The position numbers and the translations under genes were made by a program. 49,289 bases of DNA from Caryophanales bacterium UBA3668 (GTDB taxonomy: Bacteria; Bacillota_I; Bacilli_A; RFN20; CAG-826), in the NCBI GenBank assembly GCA_002373085.1, contig DFJP01000078.1, forward strand, positions 1 through 49,289, in the 5' to 3' direction. The notes beneath the pieces are model-generated. The model searched no databases. It saw only the letters and a list, made by a program, of their open reading frames with translations, and was not told the DNA's origin. Positions 42,648 through 49,289 of the stretch are shown piece after piece (the first letter of the stretch is position 1; every line of letters begins with the position of its first letter).

Positions 42648-44060
42648 ATGAAGTATTTATCAGTCAGTGAAACCGCTAAAAAGTGGGAAATCAACGAAAG
42701 AAGAGTGCGTGCGTTACTTCAAGAAAAACGCATTGAAGGTGCGATTTATGAAAACCATCGCTATCTTATTCCGGAGAATGCTAAGAAGCCACTCGATAGA
42801 AGAATTAAAGGACAAAGATTATTTGAAGATTCGCCATTAAAAGGCATTGATATTGATTTTAAAAACTATCGTAAGCAATATCCAAGTGAAGATGGATACT
42901 TTGGTAGATATGGAGGATCATTTCTTCCTAAACATTTGCAAAAGGCAATTGATGAAGTTTACGCTGGATATTTAACTATTGCTAAAAGCGCTAAATTTAT
43001 CAACGAATTACGTGATATTAGAAAGAACTACCAAGGACGCCCTACACCTATTTATCACTGTCAAAACCTCTCTAATTATTTAGGAAAAGTGCAAATCTAC
43101 CTTAAAAGAGAAGACCTAAATCACGGAGGAGCACATAAACTTAATAACGCCATGGGACAAGCGTTACTCGCTAAATATCTTGGCAAAAAGAAACTAATCG
43201 CTGAAACAGGAGCAGGAAGTCATGGAAGTGCAGTTGCAATGGCAGCTGCCTACTTCGGATTAGAATGCGATATTTACATGGGACAAGTTGATATAGAAAA
43301 ACAATTCCCAAATGTTAATAGAATCAAAGTATTAGGTGCTAATGTCATTCCTGTTACTAAAGGAACTGCAACTTTAAAAGAAGCGGTTGATGCTGCTTTT
43401 GAAGGATGGGCTAAAGAATATAAAACTGCGTTCTATGTAATCGGTAGTTGTGTTGGGCCACATCCATATCCTCTTATGGTGAGAGACTTCCAAGAAATTA
43501 TCGGTAGAGAAGCCAAAGAACAATTCAAGGAATTGACTGGTGAACTTCCGGATATAGTTACTGCCTGTGTAGGAGGCGGAAGTAACGCAATCGGAATGTT
43601 TGAAGCATTCTTAGAAGAACCAGTAAATATCGTTGGAGTTGAGGCCTTAGGTAGCGGATTAGAAGTTGGTAAAAACGCGGCAACAATGACAATTGGAAAA
43701 GAGATGGTCTTACATGGCTTTAATTCACTAGTTATTCAAAATAAAGAAGGAAATGTAGCGGATGCTTATTCCATCGCTAGTGGATTAGATTATCCAGGAG
43801 TTGGATCAGAGCATGCTTTCCTTCATGAAATTGGAAGAGTTAAATATGAAGCTATTAGTGATGATGAGGCTGCAGAAGCGTTCTTCCTGCTCTCTAGATT
43901 AGAAGGCATTATTCCTGCAATTGAATCATCTCACGCTCTTGCGTATGCAATTAAATGCGCAAGAAATATGAAATATGGAAGTATCCTTGTTAACTTAAGT
44001 GGACGAGGGGATAAGGATATGGATTATATGCTAGAGAGATATCCTCATATGTTTAGATAA
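42648..44060 (+). CDS. TrpB-like PLP enzyme with N-terminal helix-turn-helix domain
   Basis: A 470-residue fusion. Residues 1-58 are a MerR/excisionase-type winged helix ([32 protein letters not shown]). Residues about 75-470 are a complete tryptophan synthase beta fold: PLP lysine in G-A-H-K164-L-N-N, catalytic E186, phosphate loop [23 protein letters not shown] and S-G-R-G-D-K-D. K164-to-E186 spacing (22) equals K87-E109 in Salmonella TrpB. The loop after E186 reads G-A-G-S-H-G-S where TrpB has G-A-G-Q-H-G-V. No trpA or other trp gene is near. It may sense or make an indole-derived compound. Confidence 0.88.
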   Translation: MKYLSVSETAKKWEINERRVRALLQEKRIEGAIYENHRYLIPENAKKPLDRRIKGQRLFEDSPLKGIDIDFKNYRKQYPSEDGYFGRYGGSFLPKHLQKAIDEVYAGYLTIAKSAKFINELRDIRKNYQGRPTPIYHCQNLSNYLGKVQIYLKREDLNHGGAHKLNNAMGQALLAKYLGKKKLIAETGAGSHGSAVAMAAAYFGLECDIYMGQVDIEKQFPNVNRIKVLGANVIPVTKGTATLKEAVDAAFEGWAKEYKTAFYVIGSCVGPHPYPLMVRDFQEIIGREAKEQFKELTGELPDIVTACVGGGSNAIGMFEAFLEEPVNIVGVEALGSGLEVGKNAATMTIGKEMVLHGFNSLVIQNKEGNVADAYSIASGLDYPGVGSEHAFLHEIGRVKYEAISDDEAAEAFFLLSRLEGIIPAIESSHALAYAIKCARNMKYGSILVNLSGRGDKDMDYMLERYPHMFR

Positions 44061-44061
44061 A

Positions 44062-44081
44062 AAAGTGGCAATTGCCACTTC
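44062..44081. terminator. Bidirectional terminator between trpB-like and acyltransferase genes
   Basis: AAGTGGCAA and TTGCCACTT abut as an 18-bp palindrome, with TTTTTT on the minus side and TTCTTATTTT on the plus side. It fits exactly between the two converging stop codons. Confidence 0.82.
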
Positions 44082-44759
44082 TTATTTTAACTGTAATGTT
44101 TCAAATAGATCCCCAAAGTACTGTTGGATATCTTCTATCGACATTCCTTTATCAAACAGGTCTTTGATATAAACACTTTTACTATAAGTAATAATGTTAT
44201 GGGTTATATCGTAGAAACTACAGATTATAGGAATGTTTTTACCGCTTTGATAAATATAATTAGCAATATAGATAAATCCAGGGAGAGGCTTATTATCGTG
44301 ATTAATGCAATCACTTGATTGACTATCTCCGAAGATAATTACGCATCCTCCATTTTCAATTTCTTCTTTTGCTTTATTCACTGTGATTTGGAATCTCATG
44401 TCTTTATAAGAAGGAACTGCCTCTTTTGCGTGAGATAAGAAATAACCAAAAGGAGAAACAAAGAACGCGAATAAAAAGGAAACAAGTTTATTATTGTGAC
44501 ATCTTTCTCTTCTGAAATTATATGCAGCCTTATACGCTGAAATTAATCCATCACAAAAGTCCCCTCTAATCAAGGTCTTAAATTGATAAGGGAAATTCAT
44601 GCATATTCTAATTGGGCCTTTACTACCGCTATGATTAGCGAGAATCAAAGATGGTTCTTTTATATTCTCAATACCAACAGATTTAACTTTTTTAGTAAAG
44701 ACTTTTAAAACTGCGTTAATAAATCTAATACGAAGTGATAATTTTTGTCTCTTATTCAT
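44082..44759 (-). CDS. PlsC-like acyltransferase with degenerate active-site motif
   Basis: A 225-residue probable lysophospholipid/glycerolipid acyltransferase. Block I reads A-N42-H43-S-G-S-K-G48-P, where the catalytic H-x4-D motif would need aspartate at 48. Other blocks are recognisable: the R-x-x-R-like segment near 80, and G-G-C-V-I-I-F-G-D-S-Q-S-S as block III (normally F-P-E-G-x-R-S). One or two hydrophobic segments suggest membrane association. Its ATG overlaps the ligase stop (TAATG), and ACP, ligase and acyltransferase form one operon, as if Aas had been split. Activity may use altered catalysis or be lost. A free acceptor such as a lysolipid is inferred. Confidence 0.7.
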   Translation of the reverse strand: MNKRQKLSLRIRFINAVLKVFTKKVKSVGIENIKEPSLILANHSGSKGPIRICMNFPYQFKTLIRGDFCDGLISAYKAAYNFRRERCHNNKLVSFLFAFFVSPFGYFLSHAKEAVPSYKDMRFQITVNKAKEEIENGGCVIIFGDSQSSDCINHDNKPLPGFIYIANYIYQSGKNIPIICSFYDITHNIITYSKSVYIKDLFDKGMSIEDIQQYFGDLFETLQLK

Positions 44760-46066
44760 TATTTATACCACTTCCTATCAAGCTTACCTAAAGCGTTCTT
44801 CTTGAGTTCATTAACACAGTTAATGTGAATGTCGTATTTAGTTAAATCTTTCGCTAAATTGTATTGATCATTCATCACCACATCTAGATATAAAACACCA
44901 TTCTTTTGATAAATAATGCTTTCTTTAACATGTGGGTTTTTATTAATTTCTTCTTCAAAAGATTCTGGTTGGATTTTTTCTCCATTAGCCATAATGATGA
45001 GATTATCTTTTCTGCCTTCTACATATAGACATCCATCTTTTATATATCCAACGTCTTTAGTTCTTACTTCTTTTACTACTTCACCTTTTAGATATTCCTC
45101 AAGGTAATTAAGCATAATGCTTTCACCTTTAACCACTATCTCTCCATCTTCAGCAATTTCAACATTGTGGATAGGCAAAATATAGCCATCCGACTGGTTT
45201 CTTGCGCCTTTTATCGGTGAAATTGACACTACTGGGCAACATTCACTTAGCCCATAACAAGAGCAAACTGAGACCCCATATTTTTCAAATTTATAAGCGA
45301 TATCTTTATTAGGTTTAGACCCACCCACTATAATAGCTTTTAAATTCTTATCAGTGTTTTCTTTTCCGTTTTGTTCAAAAAGCATATATATCGCATCACA
45401 CATATTTGATGTAGTGTGAGTCGCATCAGGTTCATATCTTTTCAAAGATGAAAGATACTCGAACACTGAATATGTATAGACAATTGAACCTTCAATAAGA
45501 AGGATACAAATGTAATCGCTTATAATTCCTATCGCATGTGTAAGAGGAGCAATATTGATATATCTCCAACCTTTAACGATTCCCAGAATAGTTAAGGCAT
45601 CAAAGCAGTTAAGAAGAACTGCTCTATGAGGAAGAACAATAACTTTGTTATCTTTCGATGTCCCTGAAGAAATAAGGGCCAAACAAGGGGATTTTGGATC
45701 GATATCGCCTTTATGATATTCATATTCTTCATATGATTCAGAATTAATGAAATCATGAACATTATTTTCATCAATAACAAAGTCATATTGATATTTATCA
45801 AGAGGAGACTTTTCTATATAGGCATCTCTAATAAAAGGAAGCGATCCCTTAAATAGACAAGCGTTATACGCTGCTATGGTTAGAGATTTTGATTTAAGAT
45901 TTATGAGAATCTTTCCTTTAGGAATATGAGAGTAGATTTTAAAAGAAAGAATTAACAATTCTTTTCTTGTTATTTCTTTTCCTTCGTCAATTATAAAAAC
46001 ACGGTTATCATCTTTAGATAACACGTCCAAAATAAGCTCAACTATATTCTCATAATTATTGAACAT
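44759..46066 (-). CDS. AMP-forming acyl-ACP/acyl-CoA synthetase
   Basis: A 435-residue ANL-superfamily adenylating enzyme. The P-loop is I-S-S-G-T-S-K-D-N-K near 133, A5 is C-Y-G-L-S-E-C-C near 265, and A8 is G-R-K-D-N-L-I near 345. The A10 lysine lies in A-L-G-K-L-D-R-K at the end. It is shorter than typical fatty acyl-CoA ligases (about 500-560), closer to DltA or Aas C-domain sizes. It overlaps an ACP by 11 bases, so the activated acyl group probably goes to that ACP. D-Ala ligase (DltA) is unlikely because no dltB/dltD are present. Confidence 0.85.
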   Translation of the reverse strand: MFNNYENIVELILDVLSKDDNRVFIIDEGKEITRKELLILSFKIYSHIPKGKILINLKSKSLTIAAYNACLFKGSLPFIRDAYIEKSPLDKYQYDFVIDENNVHDFINSESYEEYEYHKGDIDPKSPCLALISSGTSKDNKVIVLPHRAVLLNCFDALTILGIVKGWRYINIAPLTHAIGIISDYICILLIEGSIVYTYSVFEYLSSLKRYEPDATHTTSNMCDAIYMLFEQNGKENTDKNLKAIIVGGSKPNKDIAYKFEKYGVSVCSCYGLSECCPVVSISPIKGARNQSDGYILPIHNVEIAEDGEIVVKGESIMLNYLEEYLKGEVVKEVRTKDVGYIKDGCLYVEGRKDNLIIMANGEKIQPESFEEEINKNPHVKESIIYQKNGVLYLDVVMNDQYNLAKDLTKYDIHINCVNELKKNALGKLDRKWYK

Positions 46067-46286
46067 ATTTCACACTTTCCACTAAATCGCTCAGAGTCTT
46101 AATTGGAGGTATTTTTCCATCCTTAAAGAAAATCCCCTTACGGTTTAAATTAGACATCAACGCAAGCGCTCTAAAAGAGTCAATGTTCAAATCTTCTTTA
46201 AGTAATGTTTTGTCATTGATATTAATATCAGAATTATGAATTAACTCTTTAATACAAAAGATAATATCTTCTTTGATGTTTGCCAT
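46056..46286 (-). CDS. Acyl carrier protein
   Basis: A 76-residue ACP. The phosphopantetheine site is N-I-D36-S37-F at the start of helix 2. The four-helix length and acidic helix 2 region fit, although the overall charge is less acidic than housekeeping ACPs and the C-terminal half is basic (N-R-K-G-I-F-F-K-D-G-K). The divergence and the overlap with an adenylating enzyme suggest a dedicated carrier rather than the fatty-acid-synthesis ACP. AAGG precedes the ATG by 5 bases. It starts the operon ACP-ligase-acyltransferase. Confidence 0.86.
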   Translation of the reverse strand: MANIKEDIIFCIKELIHNSDININDKTLLKEDLNIDSFRALALMSNLNRKGIFFKDGKIPPIKTLSDLVESVKYVQ

Positions 46287-46308
46287 ATAGCCTTCTACTT
46301 ATTGTTTT

Positions 46309-46328
46309 ATTATAAAGTTGTAACTTTA
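46309..46328 (-). promoter_or_regulatory. -10 box and inverted repeat before the ACP operon
   Basis: Minus-strand TATAAT (46309-46314) is preceded by TAAAGTT-AC-AACTTTA (46313-46328), 7-bp arms with a 2-base centre, lying where the spacer should be. No good -35 is seen at 17 bases, so an activator or repressor probably acts here. Confidence 0.45.
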
Positions 46329-46343
46329 AATAAAAAAGTCAAA

Positions 46344-46375
46344 GTTTAAAAATAGTCATAATAAAGATGACTATT
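46344..46375 (-). terminator. Terminator of the hot-dog thioesterase gene
   Basis: A 9-bp stem AATAGTCAT/ATGACTATT with a 7-base loop is followed on the minus strand by TTTTTAAAC. It separates the thioesterase gene from the ACP operon. Confidence 0.72.
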
Positions 46376-46386
46376 AGTTTAATAAC

Positions 46387-46803
46387 TTATTCTCCTGCAG
46401 AAACTAATTCCATTAACTTATTATGGAGAGTTGGGAAATGATTATCTCCTAATTTCATAATGCGTCCTTCAGGGGTGAGAAAGCAATGCTCACTATCGCC
46501 TTCAAATATAACTGTATCGTCTTTTTTCATTACATAATGAACAGTTAACACAAATCCGGTATAGTTTTTAACCGAGACTTCTATCATAACTTCATCTCCC
46601 ACTGTGGAAGGTCTTTTATATTTAATATTGTTTAATCCCACTACTGGAGATACTAGTCCTTGCTTTTCAAATTCGAGATAACTAAATCCAATATTTTTGA
46701 AGAAGTCTAATCTCGCTTCTTCCATCCATCTAATGTAATTAGAGTGATGAGTAATTCCCATTTTATCTGTTTCATAATATTGAACAATGTGTTTATACGC
46801 CAT
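46387..46803 (-). CDS. YbgC/4HBT-type acyl-CoA thioesterase
   Basis: A 138-residue single hot-dog protein. The active-site segment Y-Y-E-T-D-K-M-G-I-T-H-H-S-N-Y near 8-22 is the YbgC/4-hydroxybenzoyl-CoA thioesterase signature (usually Y-x-x-T-D-x-x-G-x-V-x-H/Y-x-x-Y), with the catalytic aspartate present. It hydrolyses acyl-CoA or acyl-ACP thioesters. The ATG at 46803 has AAGGAGA 5 bases upstream; an extension to 46866 would pass through a terminator hairpin and is rejected. It lies upstream of the ACP operon but has its own terminator. Confidence 0.9.
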   Translation of the reverse strand: MAYKHIVQYYETDKMGITHHSNYIRWMEEARLDFFKNIGFSYLEFEKQGLVSPVVGLNNIKYKRPSTVGDEVMIEVSVKNYTGFVLTVHYVMKKDDTVIFEGDSEHCFLTPEGRIMKLGDNHFPTLHNKLMELVSAGE

Positions 46804-46851
46804 AAGTATCTCCTTAGGAATAACATAAAGCTTTATAAAGATTGACGCAAT

Positions 46852-46890
46852 AAAAAAGCAAGCCAAACGGACATATTGTTTTGACTTGCT
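46852..46890 (-). terminator. Terminator of the 170-residue lipoprotein gene
   Basis: The minus-strand stem AGCAAGTCAAAAC pairs with GTTTGGCTTGCT (G-U and a bulge) around about 10 bases, followed by TTTTTTATT. Confidence 0.83.
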
Positions 46891-46903
46891 AAAGATTTTT
46901 TAT

Positions 46904-47416
46904 TTATTTGGAATAAGTGAGTGTCTCGCGATATTCGTTTTTATCTAATGTTGTAGTATTGATATCAGATCCATAACGTTCTGTCATTAAGCCGTTACTA
47001 GCAAAAATCATTGTCAATTCCATTTTGCCACCATCATATGTGCTAGAAGCAAAGATTCTATAGGAATCATCTCTTGCGTAGAACTTATAAGTTTTATCAA
47101 CGTTTTGAATAGTATTTAAACTTGTTAAGTAATCTTTGATAAATAACTTATCGCCTAATGTAATTGCACCTGTAGAATATTCCCAATCGTGTGTTGTTGC
47201 GTTATAGGTATATTCGACTGTGCTTGTTTGTCCATTAGAAGTAGCACTACCTGTGGCTTTTGTTGCATCAAATGATGGGCTTCTATCCGCAACTAATGTT
47301 TTAAAGTTTTCAAAGTTGTATTGCTTTTCTGGATTAACGATGTCTTTAACAAAATTACAACTAGTTAAACAAACTAGTCCTAAACCCATTAATAAAATTG
47401 GTAATGTTTTTTTCAT
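46904..47416 (-). CDS. Small lipoprotein of unknown function
   Basis: A 170-residue lipoprotein with signal peptide and lipobox C-L-T-S-C (cysteine about 20). The mature region is hydrophilic and beta-rich (V-E-Y-T-Y-N-A-T-T-H-D-W-E-Y, K-M-E-L-T-M-I-F-A) with no motif I know; it resembles the folds of small LolA-like or DUF lipoproteins in outline only. It is divergent from the AraC gene, with 135 bases between the two starts, so the AraC protein may control it. It ends at its own terminator. Confidence 0.78.
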   Translation of the reverse strand: MKKTLPILLMGLGLVCLTSCNFVKDIVNPEKQYNFENFKTLVADRSPSFDATKATGSATSNGQTSTVEYTYNATTHDWEYSTGAITLGDKLFIKDYLTSLNTIQNVDKTYKFYARDDSYRIFASSTYDGGKMELTMIFASNGLMTERYGSDINTTTLDKNEYRETLTYSK

Positions 47417-47489
47417 GTTGAAATCTCCTTATCAAAAATATGATAAAACGATTATTGGCCTTTTTAGCCAAGAAGAAACACTCCATGGC

Positions 47490-47542
47490 AAAAATTTGAA
47501 AACTTTTTAAAATAGTGAACAAAAAAGGAAAAAATTTGAAAA
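47490..47542. promoter_or_regulatory. Two 13-bp direct repeats in the lipoprotein/AraC intergenic region
   Basis: AAAAATTTGAAAA occurs at 47490-47502 and 47530-47542, 40 bases apart (about four helical turns), in the divergent space between the lipoprotein and AraC starts. AraC-type proteins bind direct repeats, so these are candidate sites for its product. The AT-rich content tempers this. Confidence 0.42.
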
Positions 47543-47551
47543 AATAGATAT

Positions 47552-48400
47552 ATGAGTGTTTTAAGTGCACACGGTGTAACATTAGCGGAAGTTAACCACT
47601 ACGATTCAATATATTCGTTAAGCTTCTTTTCTATTGCAGAAAACACCTTAGAAGATAAAGACAGAGTTCTAAAAGCGTTTATTCATAGTCATGAAGAATA
47701 CGAATTCATCATTCCTATAACCACTATGCCTCTTCTTTATTATGAAAAGGCTAATTATATAGGAGAAGTTGGATACGTTTATCCTGTTAATCCTTTTGTA
47801 AGACACGGGATTGATGTCGACTTACATTCTAAAGTTATCTCCATAACAGTGGATCAAAAATATTTTGATGCCATTAAGACCCAATTAGGATACAAAAATA
47901 AATATTTCTACACTCGTTTTCTTTATAAGAAAAGTCTTCTAGATTTAATAAAAAAGTTTGAAGAAGAATATGCTAATAAAGGTAGTAGCCTCGTCTTTTT
48001 AGCAGACTCAATAATTAGACTATTAATTGAACTTGGTCTACAAAGTGGGGAAGATAATCGCCGCCCCGAAAGAAAATATGCGAAGAATATGAAGAATATC
48101 TTGTTATATATTGATAACAATTATACAGATGTGGATCTCACCATTGCTAAGATCGCCGAGATGTCAGGATATTCAATAACTTATTTCACAAAAGCATTCA
48201 GAAAATATATGCATGACACTCCTATTATGCACCTAAACAAAATGAGAATTTCTCAAGCCAAGGTGTATTTTGAAAATAGCGATTTAACAATTCAAGAAAT
48301 CGCTCATAAAGTTGGATATAAAAATATATCTACATTCACAGAAGCATTTAAAAGAGTCATGGGTATGACTCCTAATTACTATCGCAAGAAATTCATGTAA
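47552..48400 (+). CDS. AraC-family transcriptional regulator
   Basis: A 282-residue regulator. The N-terminal cupin-like sensor (residues about 35-140) includes H-S-H-E-E-Y-E-F at the start of the barrel and Y-P-V-N-P-F-V-R-H-G, typical of sugar- or signal-binding AraC sensors. The C-terminal 100 residues hold two helix-turn-helix units: L-T-I-A-K-I-A-E-M-S-G-Y-S with Y-F-T-K-A-F-R, and L-T-I-Q-E-I-A-H-K-V-G-Y with F-T-E-A-F-K-R. They end in the P-N-Y-Y-R-K signature. The ligand is unknown. The start lacks a clear ribosome binding site. It is divergent from the lipoprotein gene. Confidence 0.93.
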   Translation: MSVLSAHGVTLAEVNHYDSIYSLSFFSIAENTLEDKDRVLKAFIHSHEEYEFIIPITTMPLLYYEKANYIGEVGYVYPVNPFVRHGIDVDLHSKVISITVDQKYFDAIKTQLGYKNKYFYTRFLYKKSLLDLIKKFEEEYANKGSSLVFLADSIIRLLIELGLQSGEDNRRPERKYAKNMKNILLYIDNNYTDVDLTIAKIAEMSGYSITYFTKAFRKYMHDTPIMHLNKMRISQAKVYFENSDLTIQEIAHKVGYKNISTFTEAFKRVMGMTPNYYRKKFM

Positions 48401-48425
48401 ATAAGCCATTACCTACATGTTTTTT
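48394..48425 (+). terminator. Terminator after the AraC gene
   Basis: CATGTA/TACATG with a 14-base loop (some inner pairing) is followed by six T residues. The hairpin overlaps the last AraC codons and the end of the converging NUDIX gene. Confidence 0.65.
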
Positions 48426-48834
48426 GCATTTTAGCGAAATATTTATAGGCCTTTTTCAAAAGGCTTTTTGTGTCCTCGAATGATATTGCGTCTAAAGCAT
48501 CATGAATATTTAAAACAACAATATCGCTTATTTCACTTTCCTGTCTTTTAAATGAAATGTCTTTAACTACTCCAACAAAAAACACCACTGTTTTATAAGC
48601 GTCATATTCAGGAATGTAATAGGAAATCTCATCTCTAAAATCTTTAAGAAGAGTAGTAGTTAGACTTGTTTCTTCTTTGCATTCACGTAATGCTGTCTCT
48701 TCTTCTGTTTCGTTTATTTCAACGTGACCCTTAGGAAATCCAACAACACCATTATTTTGTTTAATCAAAATAACTCTATTTTCATTTCCAAAAGAGCAAA
48801 ACGGAATAACACCACACGATTTTTCTTTTTTCAT
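48409..48834 (-). CDS. NUDIX hydrolase
   Basis: A 141-residue NUDIX protein. The box runs from G36 to about residue 58, with G-H-V-E ... E-x-E-E-T-A-L-R-E-C-K-E-E-T in the G-x5-E-x7-R-E-x-x-E-E pattern. The short N-terminus with S-C-G-V-I-P-F and G-F-P-K-G just before the box fits bis(5'-nucleosyl)-tetraphosphatase (Ap4A) type enzymes. It probably cleaves a nucleoside diphosphate linked to something; exact substrate not decidable. It lies 6 bases after the TfoX-like gene and is probably co-transcribed with it. Confidence 0.9.
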   Translation of the reverse strand: MKKEKSCGVIPFCSFGNENRVILIKQNNGVVGFPKGHVEINETEEETALRECKEETSLTTTLLKDFRDEISYYIPEYDAYKTVVFFVGVVKDISFKRQESEISDIVVLNIHDALDAISFEDTKSLLKKAYKYFAKMQKTCR

Positions 48835-48840
48835 AATTTT

Positions 48841-49122
48841 TTATTTTCCAACAATGATTGAAACTATATCCTGTATTTCTTCCGGATCTTCGAAATCGAT
48901 TAGAAGCATAGGCTTTGCTGTTGGATATGGGATTTGTTCTTTCATATGGTATTTTTCTAGACCAGCAGCTTTTTTAACAAGGAAACGATTATCGTAAACA
49001 CCGCCAAAAATCTTTCCATCCTTATAAAGGATGTACTCGCCCATCATTTTTTTATATGAAATTTCTTCGACTTTGCGAAGTAATTCTAGAACATATGTTA
49101 AATACTCACTACTGCTTGCCAT
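48841..49122 (-). CDS. TfoX N-terminal-domain protein
   Basis: A 93-residue protein matching the TfoX/Sxy N-terminal domain: K-K-M-M-G-E-Y-I-L-Y-K-D-G-K-I-F-G-G-V-Y-D-N-R-F is the recognisable core, then F-L-V-K-K and an A-K-P-M-L strand. Free-standing TfoX_N proteins are frequent in Bacillota and have no clear role; the C-terminal TfoX domain needed for competence regulation in Gammaproteobacteria is missing. There is no Shine-Dalgarno; three 12-bp tandem repeats lie directly upstream. Confidence 0.88.
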   Translation of the reverse strand: MASSSEYLTYVLELLRKVEEISYKKMMGEYILYKDGKIFGGVYDNRFLVKKAAGLEKYHMKEQIPYPTAKPMLLIDFEDPEEIQDIVSIIVGK

Positions 49123-49130
49123 ATATCAAG

Positions 49131-49166
49131 TTATCTTGTTTATTATCTTACTTATTATCTTGCTTA
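49131..49166. repeat. Three 12-bp tandem repeats upstream of the TfoX-like gene
   Basis: Units TTATCTTGTTTA, TTATCTTACTTA and TTATCTTGCTTA (49131-49142, 49143-49154, 49155-49166) differ at only two places. They occupy the space between the tRNA terminator and the TfoX-like start, where its promoter must be. Confidence 0.8.
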
Positions 49167-49171
49167 TTAAC

Positions 49172-49200
49172 AAATAAAAAGTGCCGAATTAAATCGACAC
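49172..49200 (-). terminator. Terminator after tRNA-Trp
   Basis: The minus-strand stem GTGTCGA/TCGGCAC (one G-U) with a 6-base loop is followed by TTTTTATTTG, 14 bases past the tRNA 3' end. Confidence 0.85.
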
Positions 49201-49214
49201 ATTTTCAGTGTGTT

Positions 49215-49288
49215 TGGCAGGGGTAGTAGGAATCGAACCCACATTAACGGTTTTGGAGACCGGAGTACTGCCTTTGTACGATACCCCT
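49215..49288 (-). tRNA. tRNA-Trp (anticodon CCA)
   Basis: A complete 74-base cloverleaf on the minus strand. The acceptor AGGGGTA pairs with TACCCCT; the D arm is GTAC...GTAC. The anticodon loop CTCCAAA gives anticodon CCA, the T arm is GTGGG-TTCGATT-CCTAC, G73 is the discriminator, and the CCA tail is encoded. The first anticodon-stem pair is a C/T mismatch. A single CCA anticodon reads only UGG, agreeing with UGA as stop here. The gene ends one base before the window edge; further tRNAs may lie upstream. Confidence 0.96.
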
Positions 49289-49289
49289 A

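Noticed and set aside
31070..46803. Acyl-ACP thioesterase (31 kb) and ACP operon (44-46 kb) as one gene cluster
   Set aside because: They are 13 kb apart with unrelated operons between, each with its own terminator; a functional link is possible but the genes are not a physical cluster.
1..49289. Insertion sequences, prophage or CRISPR array
   Set aside because: No transposase, integrase, phage or Cas-like frame, and no regularly spaced repeats. The only close repeats are the 47-bp pair and the short tandem units already listed.

Overview
The window is AT-rich bacterial chromosome with tightly packed genes. UGA is used as a stop codon (whiA and trxB both end in TGA inside ATGA overlaps), the Trp tRNA has anticodon CCA, and the block uvrA-lgt-ppaX-type HAD-trxB-rapZ-whiA is classic Bacillota order. 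Lipoproteins with Gram-positive lipoboxes, a CIRCE/HrcA site, a pyruvate:ferredoxin oxidoreductase and many secreted proteins point to an anaerobic, probably gut-associated and uncultured Bacilli/Mollicutes-relative lineage that uses the standard code. The lineage is inferred; no rRNA is present.

Layout. 1-8.05 kb (minus): housekeeping operon uvrA, lgt, HAD phosphatase, trxB, rapZ, whiA, small XRE regulator, then the first codons of a nucleotidyltransferase. 8.1-16 kb (minus): P-loop kinase, secreted S41-like protease, a small unknown gene, PFOR, and a small HTH-like gene. 16.0-16.7 kb: a RelBE/ParE-type toxin-antitoxin cassette bounded by two nearly identical 47-bp terminator repeats. 16.7-26.2 kb (minus): a seven-gene run of four surface lipoproteins, cysK, PAP2 phosphatase and aquaporin. 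26.3-31 kb: a 1303-residue mosaic surface protein and a small secreted protein. 31-34 kb: acyl-ACP thioesterase and an N-domain-less ClpB under a perfect CIRCE element. 34.2-39 kb: metal island with csoR-copA(-copZ)-HAD on plus and an HMA chaperone plus ZIP transporter on minus under a DtxR/MntR-like palindrome. 39-41.4 kb: MacB-type ABC exporter. 41.5-44 kb (plus): DUF1295 membrane protein and an HTH-TrpB fusion. 44-46.8 kb (minus): ACP, acyl-ACP synthetase, acyltransferase, and a separate hot-dog thioesterase. 46.9-49.3 kb: lipoprotein, AraC regulator, NUDIX, TfoX-N protein and tRNA-Trp.

Most interesting. (1) An orphan tryptophan-synthase-beta-like enzyme carries an N-terminal helix-turn-helix, has a changed catalytic loop (GAGSHGS instead of GAGQHGV), and has a perfect 17-bp inverted repeat just after its own -10 box: a candidate self-regulating metabolic enzyme/transcription factor. 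(2) copA reads in frame into a C-terminal CopZ domain that has its own strong ribosome binding site and ATG, so one gene may make both pump and chaperone. (3) A split Aas-like ACP/ligase/acyltransferase operon has a degenerate acyltransferase. (4) The repeat-bounded TA cassette. (5) A RapZ homologue has lost its Walker A lysine.
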